Origin: Rhizobium sp. NLR16a | Lineage (GTDB): Bacteria; Pseudomonadota; Alphaproteobacteria; Rhizobiales; Rhizobiaceae | DNA length: 64,000 bases | Reading direction: 5' to 3' | Assembly (NCBI RefSeq): GCF_017948245.1 | Contig: NZ_CP072867.1 | Location: 124,001-188,000, forward strand | In this document: piece after piece, positions 7,626 through 18,511 of the stretch | Numbering within the stretch: the first letter of the stretch is position 1 | Layout: each line of letters starts with the position of its first letter | Translations under genes and position numbers: made by a program | Notes under the pieces: generated by a model | Told to the model about the DNA's origin: nothing | The model's database searches: none | What the model saw: the letters and a program-made list of their open reading frames with translations, nothing else

Positions 7626-8528
7626 ATGAAAGCGGCACTTCTGAAATCCTATGGTGATGTCGATCGGTTCGAAATCGCGGATCTTCCGGCGCCGAAGCCC
7701 GGACCGGGCGAAGTCCTGATCAAGATCGAGGCATCCGCCGTCAACCCCTTCGATCTCATTCTCCGCCAGGGCTTCATGGCGCAGTACATCCCGCTTCCAC
7801 TGCCGGCCGTGCTCGGAGGTGACGCCGCCGGCACCATCTCGGCACTCGGCGAAGGTGTGACCGGTTTTGCGGTCGGCGACCGGGTGGTCGCCGATTTTGC
7901 CGCAAACGGCAGAGGCGCGCATGCGGAATTTGGTGTCGTTCCCTCGACATCCATCGCAAGGCTGCCGGCCGCACTCGGCTTCGAGCAGGGCGCCTCGCTG
8001 GTCAAGGCAGGTCTTACCGGCAGGCAGACCGTCGAAGCGCTCGGCGTCAAGGGCGGCGACCGGGTTCTCGTTTCCGGCGGCCTCGGCACGGTCGGACGGT
8101 CCGCCATCCAATATCTCAAACAGATCGGCGCCAGGCCGGTTGCCGGCGTCCGGCCCGAGCGGCTGAACGAAGGCCAGGAGCTGGCGGGCGAAGCGCTCGA
8201 CATCACGGTTCCCGCCGCAAGCCCGAGTTTCGATTATGCGATCAGCACCGCCGGCCCCGTGGTCGGCAACCTCATCGGTCATGTCCGCGACGGTGGCACA
8301 GTTGCGAGCATCGTTCCGGTGCCGGAAGGCGCCAACGCCGGAAACCGCGTTATCATCCGCGAACTCTACCATCGCACCGACGCGGCCATGCTTGACGCTG
8401 TTCTGGCGTCCGCCGCCAGCGGTGACTTGGTGATCCCGATTTCCCATACCTTCACCCTGGAGCAGATCGGCCTTGCCCAGAACGCGGTTGCGGCAGGTGC
8501 TCCCGGGAAGGTCGTTCTCAAACACTGA
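7626..8528 (+). CDS. NADP-dependent oxidoreductase, MDR/quinone oxidoreductase type
   Basis: A 300-residue zinc-independent medium-chain reductase. The GroES-like N-domain carries the family signature GPGEVLIKIEASAVNPFDLI (about residues 26-45). The Rossmann domain contains VLVSGGLGTVGRSAIQ (about 142-157). No structural zinc Cys cluster is present, which favours the quinone oxidoreductase/zeta-crystallin branch. TGGAGG precedes the ATG. It is the third gene of the dioxygenase-DoxX operon and is followed by a hairpin. Confidence 0.85.
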   Translation: MKAALLKSYGDVDRFEIADLPAPKPGPGEVLIKIEASAVNPFDLILRQGFMAQYIPLPLPAVLGGDAAGTISALGEGVTGFAVGDRVVADFAANGRGAHAEFGVVPSTSIARLPAALGFEQGASLVKAGLTGRQTVEALGVKGGDRVLVSGGLGTVGRSAIQYLKQIGARPVAGVRPERLNEGQELAGEALDITVPAASPSFDYAISTAGPVVGNLIGHVRDGGTVASIVPVPEGANAGNRVIIRELYHRTDAAMLDAVLASAASGDLVIPISHTFTLEQIGLAQNAVAAGAPGKVVLKH

Positions 8529-8566
8529 AAAGCAGACAAGCGGCACCGCATCACGCGAACGGTAGC

Positions 8567-8592
8567 ACCGGCATGACGATCTTCATGCCGGT
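8567..8592 (+). terminator. Hairpin terminator after the dioxygenase operon
   Basis: Perfect 10-bp arms ACCGGCATGA (8567-8576) and TCATGCCGGT (8583-8592) with a 6-nt loop, followed only by a weak CGTTTCGG tail. It lies 38 bp after the reductase stop. Confidence 0.5.
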
Positions 8593-8771
8593 CGTTTCGG
8601 TCGCTTAGGTGGTTTTCTGTTCCATTCCTCCTCAAAGGCGGATTTTTCCCGCCGGTCCTGTCGATTTTCGCATCTGAGGATCGTCTTCCTAACGATGTGC
8701 TGGAAATCCGTTGCGATCGCGGCACATCCTTTGAGCGCCCGAGACGCGCGACGACAGAAGGAGGATACGTG

Positions 8772-9473
8772 ATGGATGATCAGCAGCTGGTACCCGCCGC
8801 CGTACTCGCGGCCAAGAATGGCGTTCGTTTCCCGAATGAAAGCGAGCAATATCGTATCGCCCGCGACGCGCTGCTGGCCGAGGAGATCGAATTGCGCCGC
8901 CATATCGAGCGCGTGGCGAGACAGCGCCGGGCGCTGCCGCCGGGCGGCGAGGTGAAGAAGGATTATCGCTTCGAAGGCGCCGGCGGGCCGATATCCTTCA
9001 GCGAACTCTTCGCCGGCAAGGACACGCTGATCGTCTACAGCTACATGTTCGGCCCTGAACGCGAGCGTCCATGCCCGATGTGCACCTCGCTGCTGTCGGC
9101 CTGGGATGGCGAGGTGCCCGACATCCAGCAGCGCGCCGCCCTTGCGGTCGTTGCACGCTCGCCGATCGGAAAGCTGCTTGCCTTCAAGAAGGAACGCGGC
9201 TGGCATCACCTGCCGCTCTATTCCGACACGACCGGCGATTACAGCCGCGACTACCACGCCATCGGCAAAGGCGGCGGTGATGACCCTGCCTACAACGTCT
9301 TCACGCGGCGCGACGGCACCATCCGCCACTTCTGGAGCCAGGAAATGGGCGACGTCACCTCCGATCCCGGCGAGGACCCGCGCGGCGCACCCGACCTGAT
9401 GCCGCTCTGGACACTGATCGACACGACGCCGGAAGGCCGGGCGCCGGACTGGTATCCGAAGCTGTCCTACTGA
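8772..9473 (+). CDS. DUF899 family thioredoxin-like protein
   Basis: A 233-residue DUF899 protein. The thioredoxin-like core is recognisable from YSYMFGPERERPCPMC (about residues 89-104) with Cys101 and Cys104 as a CxxC-like pair, followed by SLLSAWDGE. The C-terminal part has HLPLYSDTTGDYSRDYH and a conserved RDGTIRHFW. Family members are thiol-disulfide-like proteins of unestablished activity. GGAGG 9 bp upstream supports the ATG at 8772. It may be monocistronic, since a hairpin separates it from the upstream operon. Confidence 0.8.
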   Translation: MDDQQLVPAAVLAAKNGVRFPNESEQYRIARDALLAEEIELRRHIERVARQRRALPPGGEVKKDYRFEGAGGPISFSELFAGKDTLIVYSYMFGPERERPCPMCTSLLSAWDGEVPDIQQRAALAVVARSPIGKLLAFKKERGWHHLPLYSDTTGDYSRDYHAIGKGGGDDPAYNVFTRRDGTIRHFWSQEMGDVTSDPGEDPRGAPDLMPLWTLIDTTPEGRAPDWYPKLSY

Positions 9474-9493
9474 CGGTTTTAGCGCGTGCTGCG

Positions 9494-10123
9494 TCAGCCG
9501 GTGGAGCGGTTTCTGGAGGTCTCGATCCATTCGAGATTGGTGACCGAAGCCTCCGGCAGCAGCGATGGATCGAGATCGTAGACATAGCCGCTCAGCATGT
9601 CGGCGGCCCGTTCGGCCGCCTTGATCTTCGCCTCGGTTTCCGCGACCGCCTTGGAGATCGCTTCGATGCGGGCGCGGAACATATGGGCGAGCACATCGCG
9701 GCCGGACTGCTTTTCCAACCGCTCCAGATGCAGGCCCACGCGTGAGGCGTGGCGTTCCAGCTCGCTCTTGCTGAACCGCGCCTTGCGTAGTTCCTCGGAG
9801 AGGCTTTCCTGCATGACGGCGACCGGATCGAAACTTCCCGGCGCCCGCTCGTCGAGCACGGCGTCGGTCACGAGCTTCTCGATCATCACAAGCGCCTGCA
9901 GCTCGGCCGCATCGGCGAACTCGACGTCATAGCCGGTGTCGTCATAGACCTTACGGCGGACCGGATCGAGCAGCAGCGCATAGGCCTTCTGCAGATTGTC
10001 GAAGGCTTCCGTATCGCCGCCCGAATCAGGATGGGCGACTTTGGCAAGGCGCCGATAGGCAGCCTTCAGCTTCGCCTCGTCCGCATCGCGTTCAACGCCG
10101 AGAATATCGTATGGATCCGTCAC
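9494..10123 (-). CDS. J-domain (DnaJ-like) protein
   Basis: A 209-residue protein with an N-terminal J domain (residues 3-66) beginning DPYDILGV and containing the essential HPD motif at 31-33, so it should stimulate an Hsp70/DnaK ATPase. The remainder is a charged, coiled-coil-like region (about 95-185) with no G/F region, zinc finger or C-terminal substrate-binding domains. That makes it a type III J protein with a narrow client range. It is convergent with the DUF899 gene. The client is unknown. Confidence 0.85.
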   Translation of the reverse strand: MTDPYDILGVERDADEAKLKAAYRRLAKVAHPDSGGDTEAFDNLQKAYALLLDPVRRKVYDDTGYDVEFADAAELQALVMIEKLVTDAVLDERAPGSFDPVAVMQESLSEELRKARFSKSELERHASRVGLHLERLEKQSGRDVLAHMFRARIEAISKAVAETEAKIKAAERAADMLSGYVYDLDPSLLPEASVTNLEWIETSRNRSTG

Positions 10124-10298
10124 ACCTGCTCCCTTGCCGCCCTGGATGTCACGGGCAGTCTAGGTCTTCTTCTGCATCAGAAGGGCAAAGTTTAGACCGA
10201 AAGCAGGAATGGCGTCCATGGCCTGATATCGCGACCGGCGCTGCGAGTGCCCCGATTTGTTCCGAAATCGATTGAGTTCTCAAACCATTAACGTAAAA

Positions 10299-10874
10299 TC
10301 AGTGGGTGGCGATCGAGATAAGATAACATCCGGCCTCGCCGTCGATATCAAGCGCGATTGCCGTCATATCCTCGATCAGCAGCGCGTCGCCGGCTGCAAG
10401 CGTCCCGGTCTCGCCGGACCGGCGGAATGACACCGTGCCGCGATGGCAGAGGAACAGGCATGTCGGCGATGGCAATGGCACGGGTGTGGCGCCGTCGATG
10501 TCGATTCGCGTGAGGCTATGGGTGAGACCGCCCCGGCGCGTCATGACGTTGAGGTCGGTGATCGCGCCGTCTTCGAGCCTTGCGATGACGGGGATATCGG
10601 CCGGGAAGGCAAGGGGGGCGCTTTCCGTCGTTAGCAGCGCCGGCGTGCGGCCGTCGATCTCGAGCAGCATGCCGTTGCCGTCGAGGACCGCCAGCGTCCG
10701 GTCGATGCCCGGGAAAATCGAAAATGGCCCGTCCTCTGCGACCGCTGCCATGCTGACGCGCCAATCGAAATCGTCGATCGAGGCAGCAGGCGGAGAGGCG
10801 GCGATCTCCACCGTCTCTCCTTTGCCGTTCTTCCACGGCATGCGTTTGTAATCGCCGGCGCGCAGGATCTTCAC
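10299..10874 (-). CDS. hutD: HutD family protein
   Basis: A 191-residue HutD protein, a cupin-like accessory protein of histidine utilisation. It opens with ILRAGDYKRMPWKNGKGET, the family hallmark, and the strand-rich core contains DWRVSMAAVAEDGPFS and FPGIDRTL. In Pseudomonas HutD is thought to moderate hut expression, perhaps by sensing urocanate or formimino-glutamate. The GTG start lies 5 bp after the hutU stop, making this the last gene of hutIHGUD. Confidence 0.92.
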   Translation of the reverse strand: MKILRAGDYKRMPWKNGKGETVEIAASPPAASIDDFDWRVSMAAVAEDGPFSIFPGIDRTLAVLDGNGMLLEIDGRTPALLTTESAPLAFPADIPVIARLEDGAITDLNVMTRRGGLTHSLTRIDIDGATPVPLPSPTCLFLCHRGTVSFRRSGETGTLAAGDALLIEDMTAIALDIDGEAGCYLISIATH

Positions 10875-10879
10875 GAGGC

Positions 10880-12553
10880 TCAGTTCCCGAGAATGCCGGG
10901 CAGGCGCAGACCCTTGTCCCGGGCGCAGTCGAGGGCGATATCGTAGCCGGCATCGGCGTGGCGCATGACGCCGGTCGCCGGGTCGTTCCAGAGCACACGC
11001 TCGAGACGCTTTGCCGCATCGTCGGTGCCATCGGCACAGATGACGACGCCGGAATGCTGGGAGAAGCCCATGCCGACGCCGCCGCCATGGTGAAGCGACA
11101 CCCAGGTGGCGCCGGAGGCGGTGTTGAGCAGTGCGTTCAGCAGCGGCCAGTCGGAGACGGCGTCGGAGCCGTCCTTCATCGCCTCGGTTTCGCGGTTCGG
11201 CGAGGCGACGGAACCGGAGTCGAGATGATCACGGCCGATGACGATCGGGGCGGAAAGTTCGCCGTTTTTGACCATTTCGTTGAAGGCCAGCGCCAGGCGG
11301 TGGCGGTCGCCGAGACCGACCCAGCAGATGCGCGCTGGCAGGCCCTGGAAGGCGATGCGCTCCTTGGCCATGTCGAGCCAGTTGTGCAGGTGGGTATTGC
11401 CGGGGGTCAGCTCCCGCACCTTGGCATCGGTCTTGTAGATATCCTCCGGATCGCCGGACAAGGCGGCCCAGCGGAAGGGGCCGATACCGCGGCAGAACAG
11501 CGGTCTTATATAGGCCGGCACGAAACCGGGGAAGGCGAAGGCGTTTTCCAGGCCTTCTTCCTTGGCGACCTGGCGGATGTTGTTGCCGTAGTCGAGGGTC
11601 GGGATGCCGGCGTTCCAGAAAGCGATCATCGCCTCGACATGTTCGCGCATCGAAGCGCGCGCGGCCTTTTCCACCGCCTTCGGATCGCTTTCGCGCTTGG
11701 CCTTCCACTCAGCCATCGTCCAGCCCTTCGGCAGATAGCCGTTGATCGGGTCGTGGGCCGAGGTCTGGTCGGTGACGATGTCGGGGCGGATACCGCGGCG
11801 GACCATTTCCGGCAGGATTTCGGCGGCATTGCCAAGCAGGCCGACGGATTTGGCTTCGCCGGCCTTGGTCCAGCGGTTGATCATCTCGAGCGCTTCGTCG
11901 AGCGTCTCGGCCTTGGCGTCGAGATAGCGGGTGCGCAGGCGGAAATCGATCGAGTCGGGGTTACATTCGACGGCGAGGCAGCAGGCGCCGGCCATGACGG
12001 CGGCGAGCGGCTGGGCGCCACCCATGCCGCCGAGGCCGCCGGTCAGGATCCATTTGCCCTTGAGATTGCCGTCGTAGTGCTGGCGGCCGGCCTCGACGAA
12101 GGTCTCGTAGGTGCCCTGGACGATGCCCTGCGTGCCGATATAGATCCACGAGCCGGCTGTCATCTGGCCGTACATGGCAAGGCCCTTCTTATCGAGCTCG
12201 TTGAAATGATCCCAGGTCGCCCAATGCGGCACGAGGTTGGAATTGGCGATCAGCACCCGCGGCGCATCCTTGTGGGTGCGGAAGACGCCGACCGGCTTGC
12301 CGGATTGCACCAGCAGCGTCTCTTCTTCCGTCAGCGTCTTCAGCGTCGCGACGATGCGGTCGAAGTCCTCCCAGGTACGGGCGGCCCGGCCGATGCCGCC
12401 GTAGACGACGAGCTCGTTCGGATTTTCGGCGACGTCGGGATCGAGATTGTTCATCAGCATGCGCAGCGGCGCTTCGGTCATCCAGCTCTTGGCATTGAGC
12501 TCGTTGCCGCGGGGCGCACGGATTTCGCGGATATTGTGGCGTGGATTGCTCAT
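10880..12553 (-). CDS. hutU: Urocanate hydratase (urocanase)
   Basis: A 557-residue urocanase that converts urocanate to imidazolonepropionate using tightly bound NAD+. Length and sequence are collinear with the family. The NAD-binding stretch [18 protein letters not shown] (about residue 168) is visible, as is the conserved Cys region [11 protein letters not shown]-terminal [15 protein letters not shown] motif is also present. It sits between hutG (24 bp upstream) and hutD. Histidine induction through HutC is expected. Confidence 0.97.
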   Translation of the reverse strand: MSNPRHNIREIRAPRGNELNAKSWMTEAPLRMLMNNLDPDVAENPNELVVYGGIGRAARTWEDFDRIVATLKTLTEEETLLVQSGKPVGVFRTHKDAPRVLIANSNLVPHWATWDHFNELDKKGLAMYGQMTAGSWIYIGTQGIVQGTYETFVEAGRQHYDGNLKGKWILTGGLGGMGGAQPLAAVMAGACCLAVECNPDSIDFRLRTRYLDAKAETLDEALEMINRWTKAGEAKSVGLLGNAAEILPEMVRRGIRPDIVTDQTSAHDPINGYLPKGWTMAEWKAKRESDPKAVEKAARASMREHVEAMIAFWNAGIPTLDYGNNIRQVAKEEGLENAFAFPGFVPAYIRPLFCRGIGPFRWAALSGDPEDIYKTDAKVRELTPGNTHLHNWLDMAKERIAFQGLPARICWVGLGDRHRLALAFNEMVKNGELSAPIVIGRDHLDSGSVASPNRETEAMKDGSDAVSDWPLLNALLNTASGATWVSLHHGGGVGMGFSQHSGVVICADGTDDAAKRLERVLWNDPATGVMRHADAGYDIALDCARDKGLRLPGILGN

Positions 12554-12577
12554 GGCGGTTCCCCTGTCGAGTGATCG

Positions 12578-13381
12578 TTATCGTTTCAGGCCTGGCGCGA
12601 TCTGCTCGATGCGCACCAGAATGTCTTTGAGATGGACGCGAAGCCTGTCCGCTTTCGTAGTGTCGTAGGCAAATGGCGGCGCCTCGCTCTGCAGATGGGT
12701 CGATTGCGCGAGCTCCATCTGGATCGCATGCACGCCGGTCTCGGGCCGGCCATAATGGCGGGTCGTCCAGCCGCCCTTGAAGCGGCCGTTAAGCACGCTG
12801 TCATAGCCTTCTGCGGCTTCGACGCCGGTCAGCGTCGCCTGCTCGATGGCGCCGTCGCATGTCCTGCCCATATCGGTGCCGATATTGAAATCCGGCAGCT
12901 TGCCTTCGAAGAGGAAGGGAATGTGCGAACGGATCGAGTGGCAATCATAGAGGATCGCCACGCCATGCATCGTTCTGACGCGCTCGATTTCGGCGGCAAG
13001 GGCGGCATGATAGGGCGCATGAAAGTCCGTCAGCCGCGCCGCGATATCGGCCTCGTCAGGCGCCTGCCCATCCTTCCAAATCGCCTTGCCGTCGAAGTCG
13101 GTTTCCGGGACGAGGCCTGTGGTGTTCTGGCCAGGATAAAGGCTGATGCCCTGGGGATCGCGGTTGGCGTCGATCACATAGCGGTGGAAGGTGGCGCGCA
13201 CGGTCGTGGCGTCGGACAGCAGGCCATCATAGAGCTCATGGATGTGCCAGTCGGTATCGGCGAGGATCCGGCCATTGTCGTTGAGGCGATCGTAAATCGC
13301 CGGCGGCACGTCGGTGCCGGTATGGGGGAAGGCGAGGATGACGGGGGAGGTGCCTCGATGGATTTCATATGGTTCGGTCAT
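12578..13381 (-). CDS. hutG: N-formylglutamate deformylase
   Basis: A 267-residue N-formylglutamate amidohydrolase that releases formate and glutamate in the last step of the five-step histidine pathway. Family features are FPHTGTDVP near residue 18, DTDWHIHELY near 42-51, RDPQGISLYPGQNT near 77, and ILYDCHSIRSH, a metal-binding His region, near 140. The presence of hutF nearby confirms that HutG acts on formylglutamate rather than formiminoglutamate. The ATG at 13381 is preferred over a TTG two codons upstream. Confidence 0.95.
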   Translation of the reverse strand: MTEPYEIHRGTSPVILAFPHTGTDVPPAIYDRLNDNGRILADTDWHIHELYDGLLSDATTVRATFHRYVIDANRDPQGISLYPGQNTTGLVPETDFDGKAIWKDGQAPDEADIAARLTDFHAPYHAALAAEIERVRTMHGVAILYDCHSIRSHIPFLFEGKLPDFNIGTDMGRTCDGAIEQATLTGVEAAEGYDSVLNGRFKGGWTTRHYGRPETGVHAIQMELAQSTHLQSEAPPFAYDTTKADRLRVHLKDILVRIEQIAPGLKR

Positions 13382-13430
13382 AAGCAAAGAGCTCCGGCGT
13401 CTCGGGGTACCGAGTGCAGATACATCGCGA

Positions 13431-14966
13431 TCAGCCCTCCAAAACCGGCAAGATGCCTGACGAAACCGAGGCGTTCAGCGCGCCCGTCGCCACCAGTTCG
13501 GTGGCGGCGGCGAGGTCGTCTGCCATGTAGCGGTCGACGTCCAGGCTCGGCACCTGCCTGCGGATTGCCGCGATCGCCTTCAAAAGCTCCGGGCTCGTTG
13601 CGAGCGGCGCGCGCAGTTCGACGCCCTGGGCGGCGGTCAGCGCCTCGATGCCGATAATGCCGAACAGGTTTTCAGTCATCTGCAGGAGGCGGCGGGCGCC
13701 GTGGCAGGCCATCGAGACGTGGTCTTCCTGGTTGGCCGAGGTCGGCGTCGAATCGACCGAGGCGGGGTGCGACATCTGCTTGTTCTCAGACATCAGCGCC
13801 GCCGAGGTGACCTCGGCAATCATCAGGCCGGAGTTCAGGCCCGGCTTCCTGGCGAGGAAGGCCGGCAGGCCGTAGGAGAGCACCGGGTCGACCAGCAGCG
13901 CGATGCGGCGCTGCGAGATCGCGCCGATCTCGCAGACGGCGAGGGCGATCTGGTCGGCGGCGAAGGCGACCGGTTCGGCGTGGAAGTTGCCGCCCGATAC
14001 AACCGAATTGTCCGACAGCACCAGCGGATTGTCGGTGACCGCATTGGCCTCGATCTCCAGCGTGCGGGCGACCGAGCGCAAGAGGTCGAGGCAGGCGCCG
14101 TCGACCTGCGGCTGGCAACGGATGCAATAGGGATCCTGCACGCGCTCGTCGCCCTCGATGTGGCTCTGGCGGATGACCGATTGTTCGAGCAGGGCGCGAA
14201 GGGCTGCAGCCGTGTCGATCTGGCCCTTATGGCCGCGCAGCGTGTGAATATCCGGATGGAAGGGCGCCGAAGAGCCCATGGCGGCATCGGTGGACATGGC
14301 GCCGGTGATCAGGGCCGCCTGGGCGGCGCGATGGGCGCGGAAGAGGCCGGCGAGCGCCAGTCCGGTCGAGGCCTGGGTGCCGTTGATCAGCGCCAGACCC
14401 TCCTTGGCGGCGAGCACGACCGGCTTCAGCCCGGCTCTTTCCAGAGCGTCAGCGCCGGAAAGGCGATCGCCGGCGAAGAAGGCTTCGGCCTCGCCCATCA
14501 TCACGGCGGCCATATGGGCGAGCGGCGCAAGATCGCCAGAGGCGCCGACCGAGCCCTTTTCCGGGATCAGCGGGATGACGCCCCTATCAAGCATGCCTTC
14601 GATCAGCCGCACCAGTTCCAGCCGCACACCGGAGGCGCCGCGGCCGAGTGAGACCAGCTTCAGCGCCATGATCAGCCGGACGACATTTTCCGGCAGCGGC
14701 GCGCCGATGCCGCAGCAATGCGACAGGATGAGATTGCGCTGCAGCGTGGCGACGTCGGCGCTGTCGATCTTGATCGAGGCGAGTTTGCCGAAGCCGGTAT
14801 TGATGCCGTAAACCGGCGCATTGCCGGCGGCGATCTCGGCGATGCGGGCGGCGGCCTTGGCGATACCGGCATCGAAGGCGGGATCGAGCCTTGCCGGCTC
14901 GCCGGTCCAATAGATGCTTTCCAGATCCTTGAGCGAGACGGAGCCCGGGTGGAGCGTAATGGTCAT
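13431..14966 (-). CDS. hutH: Histidine ammonia-lyase
   Basis: A 511-residue histidase that deaminates histidine to urocanate. The MIO-forming triad Ala142-Ser143-Gly144 lies in the intact motif [14 protein letters not shown]. Other active-site landmarks are [10 protein letters not shown] (53-62), [14 protein letters not shown] and the C-terminal NQEDHVSM segment. The ATG at 14966 overlaps the hutI stop (ATGA). A longer upstream frame runs into hutI and is not used. This is the catalytically complete copy; a degenerate paralogue lies at 22650-24143. Confidence 0.97.
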   Translation of the reverse strand: MTITLHPGSVSLKDLESIYWTGEPARLDPAFDAGIAKAAARIAEIAAGNAPVYGINTGFGKLASIKIDSADVATLQRNLILSHCCGIGAPLPENVVRLIMALKLVSLGRGASGVRLELVRLIEGMLDRGVIPLIPEKGSVGASGDLAPLAHMAAVMMGEAEAFFAGDRLSGADALERAGLKPVVLAAKEGLALINGTQASTGLALAGLFRAHRAAQAALITGAMSTDAAMGSSAPFHPDIHTLRGHKGQIDTAAALRALLEQSVIRQSHIEGDERVQDPYCIRCQPQVDGACLDLLRSVARTLEIEANAVTDNPLVLSDNSVVSGGNFHAEPVAFAADQIALAVCEIGAISQRRIALLVDPVLSYGLPAFLARKPGLNSGLMIAEVTSAALMSENKQMSHPASVDSTPTSANQEDHVSMACHGARRLLQMTENLFGIIGIEALTAAQGVELRAPLATSPELLKAIAAIRRQVPSLDVDRYMADDLAAATELVATGALNASVSSGILPVLEG

Positions 14967-16225
14967 CGACCGTTCCTTTCGCCTTTGAAGACGCGTGTAT
15001 GAAGCGGGTTGAAGCCGATGCGGTAGACGAGCTCGGCAAGGCTCTCGATATTCCAGACGGCGAGATCGGCGGATTTGCCGGCTTCGAGCGTTCCGGTCTC
15101 GCCGATGAGGCCGAGCGCGCGGGCTCCTTCGCGGGTGGCGCCGGCGATGCATTCCTCGACGGTGAGGCCGAACAGCGTCGCCGACATGTTCATCGTGAGC
15201 AGCATCGAGGTGAGCGGCGAGGTGCCCGGATTGCAATCGGTGGCGATCGCGATCGGCACGCCCGCCCGGCGCAGCGCCTCCACCGGCGGCTTCTGCTTTT
15301 CATGAATGGCGTAGAAGGCGCCGGGCAGCAGCACGGCGACGGTGCCGGCGGCGGCCATTGCCGCAACGCCTTCCTCGTCGAGATATTCGAGGTGATCGCA
15401 GGAGAGCGCGCCATAGGCGGCCGCCAGCTTGGCGCCGCCGAGATTGGAGAGCTGCTCGGCATGCAGCTTGACCGGCAGGCCGAGCGCCTTCGCCTTGTCG
15501 AAGACGCGGGCGATCTCGGCCGTCGAAAAGGCAATGCCTTCGCAGAAGCCGTCGACGGCATCGGCAAGGCCGAGATTATACATGTCGTCGAGACCGGGCA
15601 GCACGACATCGTCGAGATAGTCGCCGTTGCGGCCCTTATAGTCGACAGGCGTCGCATGCGCGCCGAGATAGCTGGTGGCGACGCGGACCGGCCTGACATG
15701 GCCGAGCAGGCGGGCGCTCTGCAGCATCTTCACTTCGCCGGTTCGGTTGAGACCATAGCCGGATTTGATCTCGATCGTCGTCACGCCTTCGGCCAGCAGC
15801 GTATCGAGCCGCGGCAGCGCCGTGGCGACAAGCTCCTCGACCGACAGGGCATTGGTTGCCTGAACGGAGGAGACGATGCCGCCGCCGGCCCGCGCAATCT
15901 CCTCATAGGTCGCGCCTTCGAGCCGCATCTCGAATTCGCGGGCGCGATTGCCGCCGTGAACGATATGGGTGTGGCAGTCGACGAGACCCGGTGTCACCCA
16001 GCGGCCTTCGAGATCGATGATGTCCGAGCGTTCGATCGCCGATGCCGGCAGCTCGCTTTCGGCGCCGGCAAAGGCGATGCGGCCGTATTCGATCAGAACG
16101 GCGCCCTTTTCGATGATGCCGAGCCCGGCTTTGTCAGGTGCGAGGGTCGCTAGGCGCGCATTGCGCCACAGCGCCGGCCTGACGTCGGCGGATGCGGCCT
16201 CTTCAGAAAAATTGTTCCCGGTCAT
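14963..16225 (-). CDS. hutI: Imidazolonepropionase
   Basis: A 420-residue amidohydrolase-superfamily enzyme that hydrolyses imidazolone-5-propionate to N-formimino-L-glutamate. The first metal motif is [10 protein letters not shown] with His85 and His87. [14 protein letters not shown] and [11 protein letters not shown] supply further metal and substrate residues. It is the first gene of the leftward hut operon and is divergent from hutF, with a perfect HutC-type palindrome between them. Confidence 0.97.
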   Translation of the reverse strand: MTGNNFSEEAASADVRPALWRNARLATLAPDKAGLGIIEKGAVLIEYGRIAFAGAESELPASAIERSDIIDLEGRWVTPGLVDCHTHIVHGGNRAREFEMRLEGATYEEIARAGGGIVSSVQATNALSVEELVATALPRLDTLLAEGVTTIEIKSGYGLNRTGEVKMLQSARLLGHVRPVRVATSYLGAHATPVDYKGRNGDYLDDVVLPGLDDMYNLGLADAVDGFCEGIAFSTAEIARVFDKAKALGLPVKLHAEQLSNLGGAKLAAAYGALSCDHLEYLDEEGVAAMAAAGTVAVLLPGAFYAIHEKQKPPVEALRRAGVPIAIATDCNPGTSPLTSMLLTMNMSATLFGLTVEECIAGATREGARALGLIGETGTLEAGKSADLAVWNIESLAELVYRIGFNPLHTRVFKGERNGR

Positions 16226-16254
16226 CAGCTTTGCGCCTTTCCTTATGCTGAAAC

Positions 16255-16266
16255 ATGTATATACAT
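16255..16266. promoter_or_regulatory. HutC-type operator between hutI and hutF
   Basis: The perfect 12-bp palindrome ATGTATATACAT lies 29 bp upstream of hutI and 81 bp upstream of hutF, inside the divergent promoter region. TGTATATACA-like palindromes are the known target type of HutC repressors, which release DNA on binding urocanate. Confidence 0.7.
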
Positions 16267-16347
16267 AATAAGCAGGTGACAAGCGAAATTTTGCGCGCTC
16301 TTCTGGAAAAGAAAGATCGGCGGCGCGGCAGAAGGGGAGAAAAGTCC

Positions 16348-17694
16348 ATGACTACACTTCACGCAGGCACGGCGCTGACGCCGCAAGGCTGGCAGAAGGA
16401 CGTGCGGCTGACGCTCGAGGCCGGGCGCATCGCCCGGGTCGAGGTGGGGGTTGCCGCTGCGCCCGGCGATGAGCGCCATGCTCTGATCGTCCCGGCCATG
16501 GGCAATCTGCACAGCCACGCCTTCCAGCGGGCAATGGCCGGTCTTGCCGAGGTGCGCGGTCCTGCAAACGACAGCTTCTGGAGCTGGCGCACGGTCATGT
16601 ACAAGTTCGCTTTGGCGATGACGCCGGAGCATGTCGAGGCGGTCGCAGCCAAGCTCTATGCGGAGATGCTGGAGGCAGGCTTTTCCCGGGTTGGCGAGTT
16701 CCACTATCTCCATCATGATAAGGACGGAGCGGCCTATGCCAATATTGCCGAGCTCGCCGAACGTATCGGTGCGGCGAGCCTGGAGACGGGCATCGGTCTG
16801 ACCCTGCTGCCGGTCTTCTATGCCCATTCCGGTTTCGGTGGTACGGCGCCGATCGACGGCCAGCGGCGCTTCATCAATTCGCTCGAAAGCTTCGAGAGGC
16901 TGATGGAAGGATGCCGGGCGGTGATCGGCCGGCTCGATGGCGCCGAGCTCGGACTGGCGCCCCACAGTTTGCGGGCGGCAACCCCGGAGGAACTGGCCAG
17001 GGTCGTGCCGTTGGCGGGCGAGGGCCCTATCCATATCCATGTTGCCGAGCAGGTGAAGGAGGTCGAGGACTGCGTCGCCTGGTCGGGCGCGCGGCCGGTC
17101 GAATGGCTGCTCGATCACATGCCTGTGGATGCGCGCTGGTGCCTGATCCATGCGACGCACATGACCGAGGACGAGACGCGGCGGATGGCGAAAAGCGGCG
17201 CGATTGCCGGCCTCTGCCCGATCACCGAGGCCAATCTCGGCGACGGCGCCTTTGCCGCGCCACTCTTCCTTGAGGAGGGCGGGCGTTACGGCATCGGCTC
17301 GGATTCCAACGTGCGGATCTCCCTGCCGGAGGAACTGCGCCAGCTCGAATATTCGCAGCGCCTGGCGCTGCGCGCCCGCAATGTCGTGGCCGCGCCCGGC
17401 GGTTCGACGGCGCTTTGCCTGTTCAACCAGGCGCTTTGCGGCGGCGGTGCGGCGCTGAAGGCCCCGGCGGGTATCGCCGAGGGCCGTCATGCCGATTTCG
17501 TTTCGCTCGATACGTCGGCCGTTTCCTATCTCTCGGGTGACCAGATCCTCGATCACTGGCTGTTTGCCGGCGGCATTTCCGTCGATTGCGTCTGGGCGCG
17601 CGGCCGCAAACAGGTGGAGGGCGGTCGCCATCTCAAGCGTGACGCCATCGATCGTCGATTCCTTGCTGCGATGGGTGAGTTGCTGGCTGCCTGA
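16348..17694 (+). CDS. hutF: Formimidoylglutamate deiminase
   Basis: A 448-residue amidohydrolase that converts N-formimino-L-glutamate to N-formyl-L-glutamate and ammonia. Metal residues are visible in [13 protein letters not shown] (His55 and His57), IHIHVAEQ near 228, LIHATHMT near 265 and GSDSNVRIS near 318. The ATG at 16348 follows AAGGGGAGAAAAG; an in-frame upstream start would overlap the operator. It completes the HutH-U-I-F-G five-step route. Confidence 0.96.
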   Translation: MTTLHAGTALTPQGWQKDVRLTLEAGRIARVEVGVAAAPGDERHALIVPAMGNLHSHAFQRAMAGLAEVRGPANDSFWSWRTVMYKFALAMTPEHVEAVAAKLYAEMLEAGFSRVGEFHYLHHDKDGAAYANIAELAERIGAASLETGIGLTLLPVFYAHSGFGGTAPIDGQRRFINSLESFERLMEGCRAVIGRLDGAELGLAPHSLRAATPEELARVVPLAGEGPIHIHVAEQVKEVEDCVAWSGARPVEWLLDHMPVDARWCLIHATHMTEDETRRMAKSGAIAGLCPITEANLGDGAFAAPLFLEEGGRYGIGSDSNVRISLPEELRQLEYSQRLALRARNVVAAPGGSTALCLFNQALCGGGAALKAPAGIAEGRHADFVSLDTSAVSYLSGDQILDHWLFAGGISVDCVWARGRKQVEGGRHLKRDAIDRRFLAAMGELLAA

Positions 17695-17755
17695 AAAAGC
17701 GCTTTTCACGGTGGCGCATTCGATCTAGATCGGAAAACCAAATCGGAACGTGGCG

Positions 17756-18478
17756 ATGAATCAAAGCAGGGATACCACCTTGCATCAGCGCATCCTGGGC
17801 GACATCGAGGGCCGTATCGTCTCGGGCGAATGGCCGCCGGGGCATCGCATTCCTTTCGAGGTCGATCTCGCCACGCAGTATGACGTCTCGCGGATGACGG
17901 TGAACAAGGTGCTGACCCAGCTCGCCAAGGCCGGCCTGATCGAGCGCCGCAAGAAATCCGGCAGCTTCGTCACCCAGCCGCAGGCGCAATCGGCGGTTCT
18001 CGAAATCCACGACATCAAGGCCGAGGTGCAGTCGCTGAACCTGCCCTATTCCTATGCGGTGTCGAAGAAGGCGAGCCGCAAGGCCAAGGCGGAAGACAGC
18101 CGCCGGCTGGAGCTGCCGGTCGGGTCCTCGGTCGTCGAGGTCGTCTGCATCCACAATGCCGGCGCACGGCCCTTCTGTTTGGAGGAGCGGCTGATCAGCC
18201 TTGCGACCGTGCCGGAGGCGGCCGATGCCGATTTCCTGACGGTGGCGCCGGGGCCGTGGCTGCTCAACCAGGTGCCGTGGAGCACCGCCGAACACCGGAT
18301 CCACGCCGTCTCCGCCAGCGCCGAGGTGGCGGCCGTCCTCGACATCGCCCGCAACACCGCGTGCCTGGTGGTGGAGCGCCGCACCTGGAGCGGCGCCGGC
18401 CCGGTGACCCACGTGCGCTTCACCTATCCCGGCGATCGTCACGCGCTGGTGGCGCGATTCACACCGGCGTCGCAATAA
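17756..18478 (+). CDS. hutC: Histidine utilisation repressor (GntR/UTRA)
   Basis: A 240-residue GntR-family regulator with an N-terminal winged HTH (about residues 5-72, including SGEWPPGHRIPFEVDLA and VSRMTVNKVLTQL) and a C-terminal UTRA effector domain (about 90-235, ending in THVRFTYPGDRHALVARF). It lies 61 bp downstream of hutF in the same direction, the usual place of hutC in alphaproteobacteria. A GTG two codons upstream is an alternative start. In the family, urocanate is the inducer. Confidence 0.92.
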   Translation: MNQSRDTTLHQRILGDIEGRIVSGEWPPGHRIPFEVDLATQYDVSRMTVNKVLTQLAKAGLIERRKKSGSFVTQPQAQSAVLEIHDIKAEVQSLNLPYSYAVSKKASRKAKAEDSRRLELPVGSSVVEVVCIHNAGARPFCLEERLISLATVPEAADADFLTVAPGPWLLNQVPWSTAEHRIHAVSASAEVAAVLDIARNTACLVVERRTWSGAGPVTHVRFTYPGDRHALVARFTPASQ

Positions 18479-18511
18479 ACTACAGGTTCCATATACAAGG
18501 TAACGATTGTT

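Noticed and set aside
10958..12574. About 540-codon plus-strand frame over hutU
   Set aside because: Antisense to urocanase, which is collinear with its family over the whole length.
14999..16153. Plus-strand 384-codon frame over hutI
   Set aside because: Antisense shadow of imidazolonepropionase, whose metal-binding motifs are on the minus strand.
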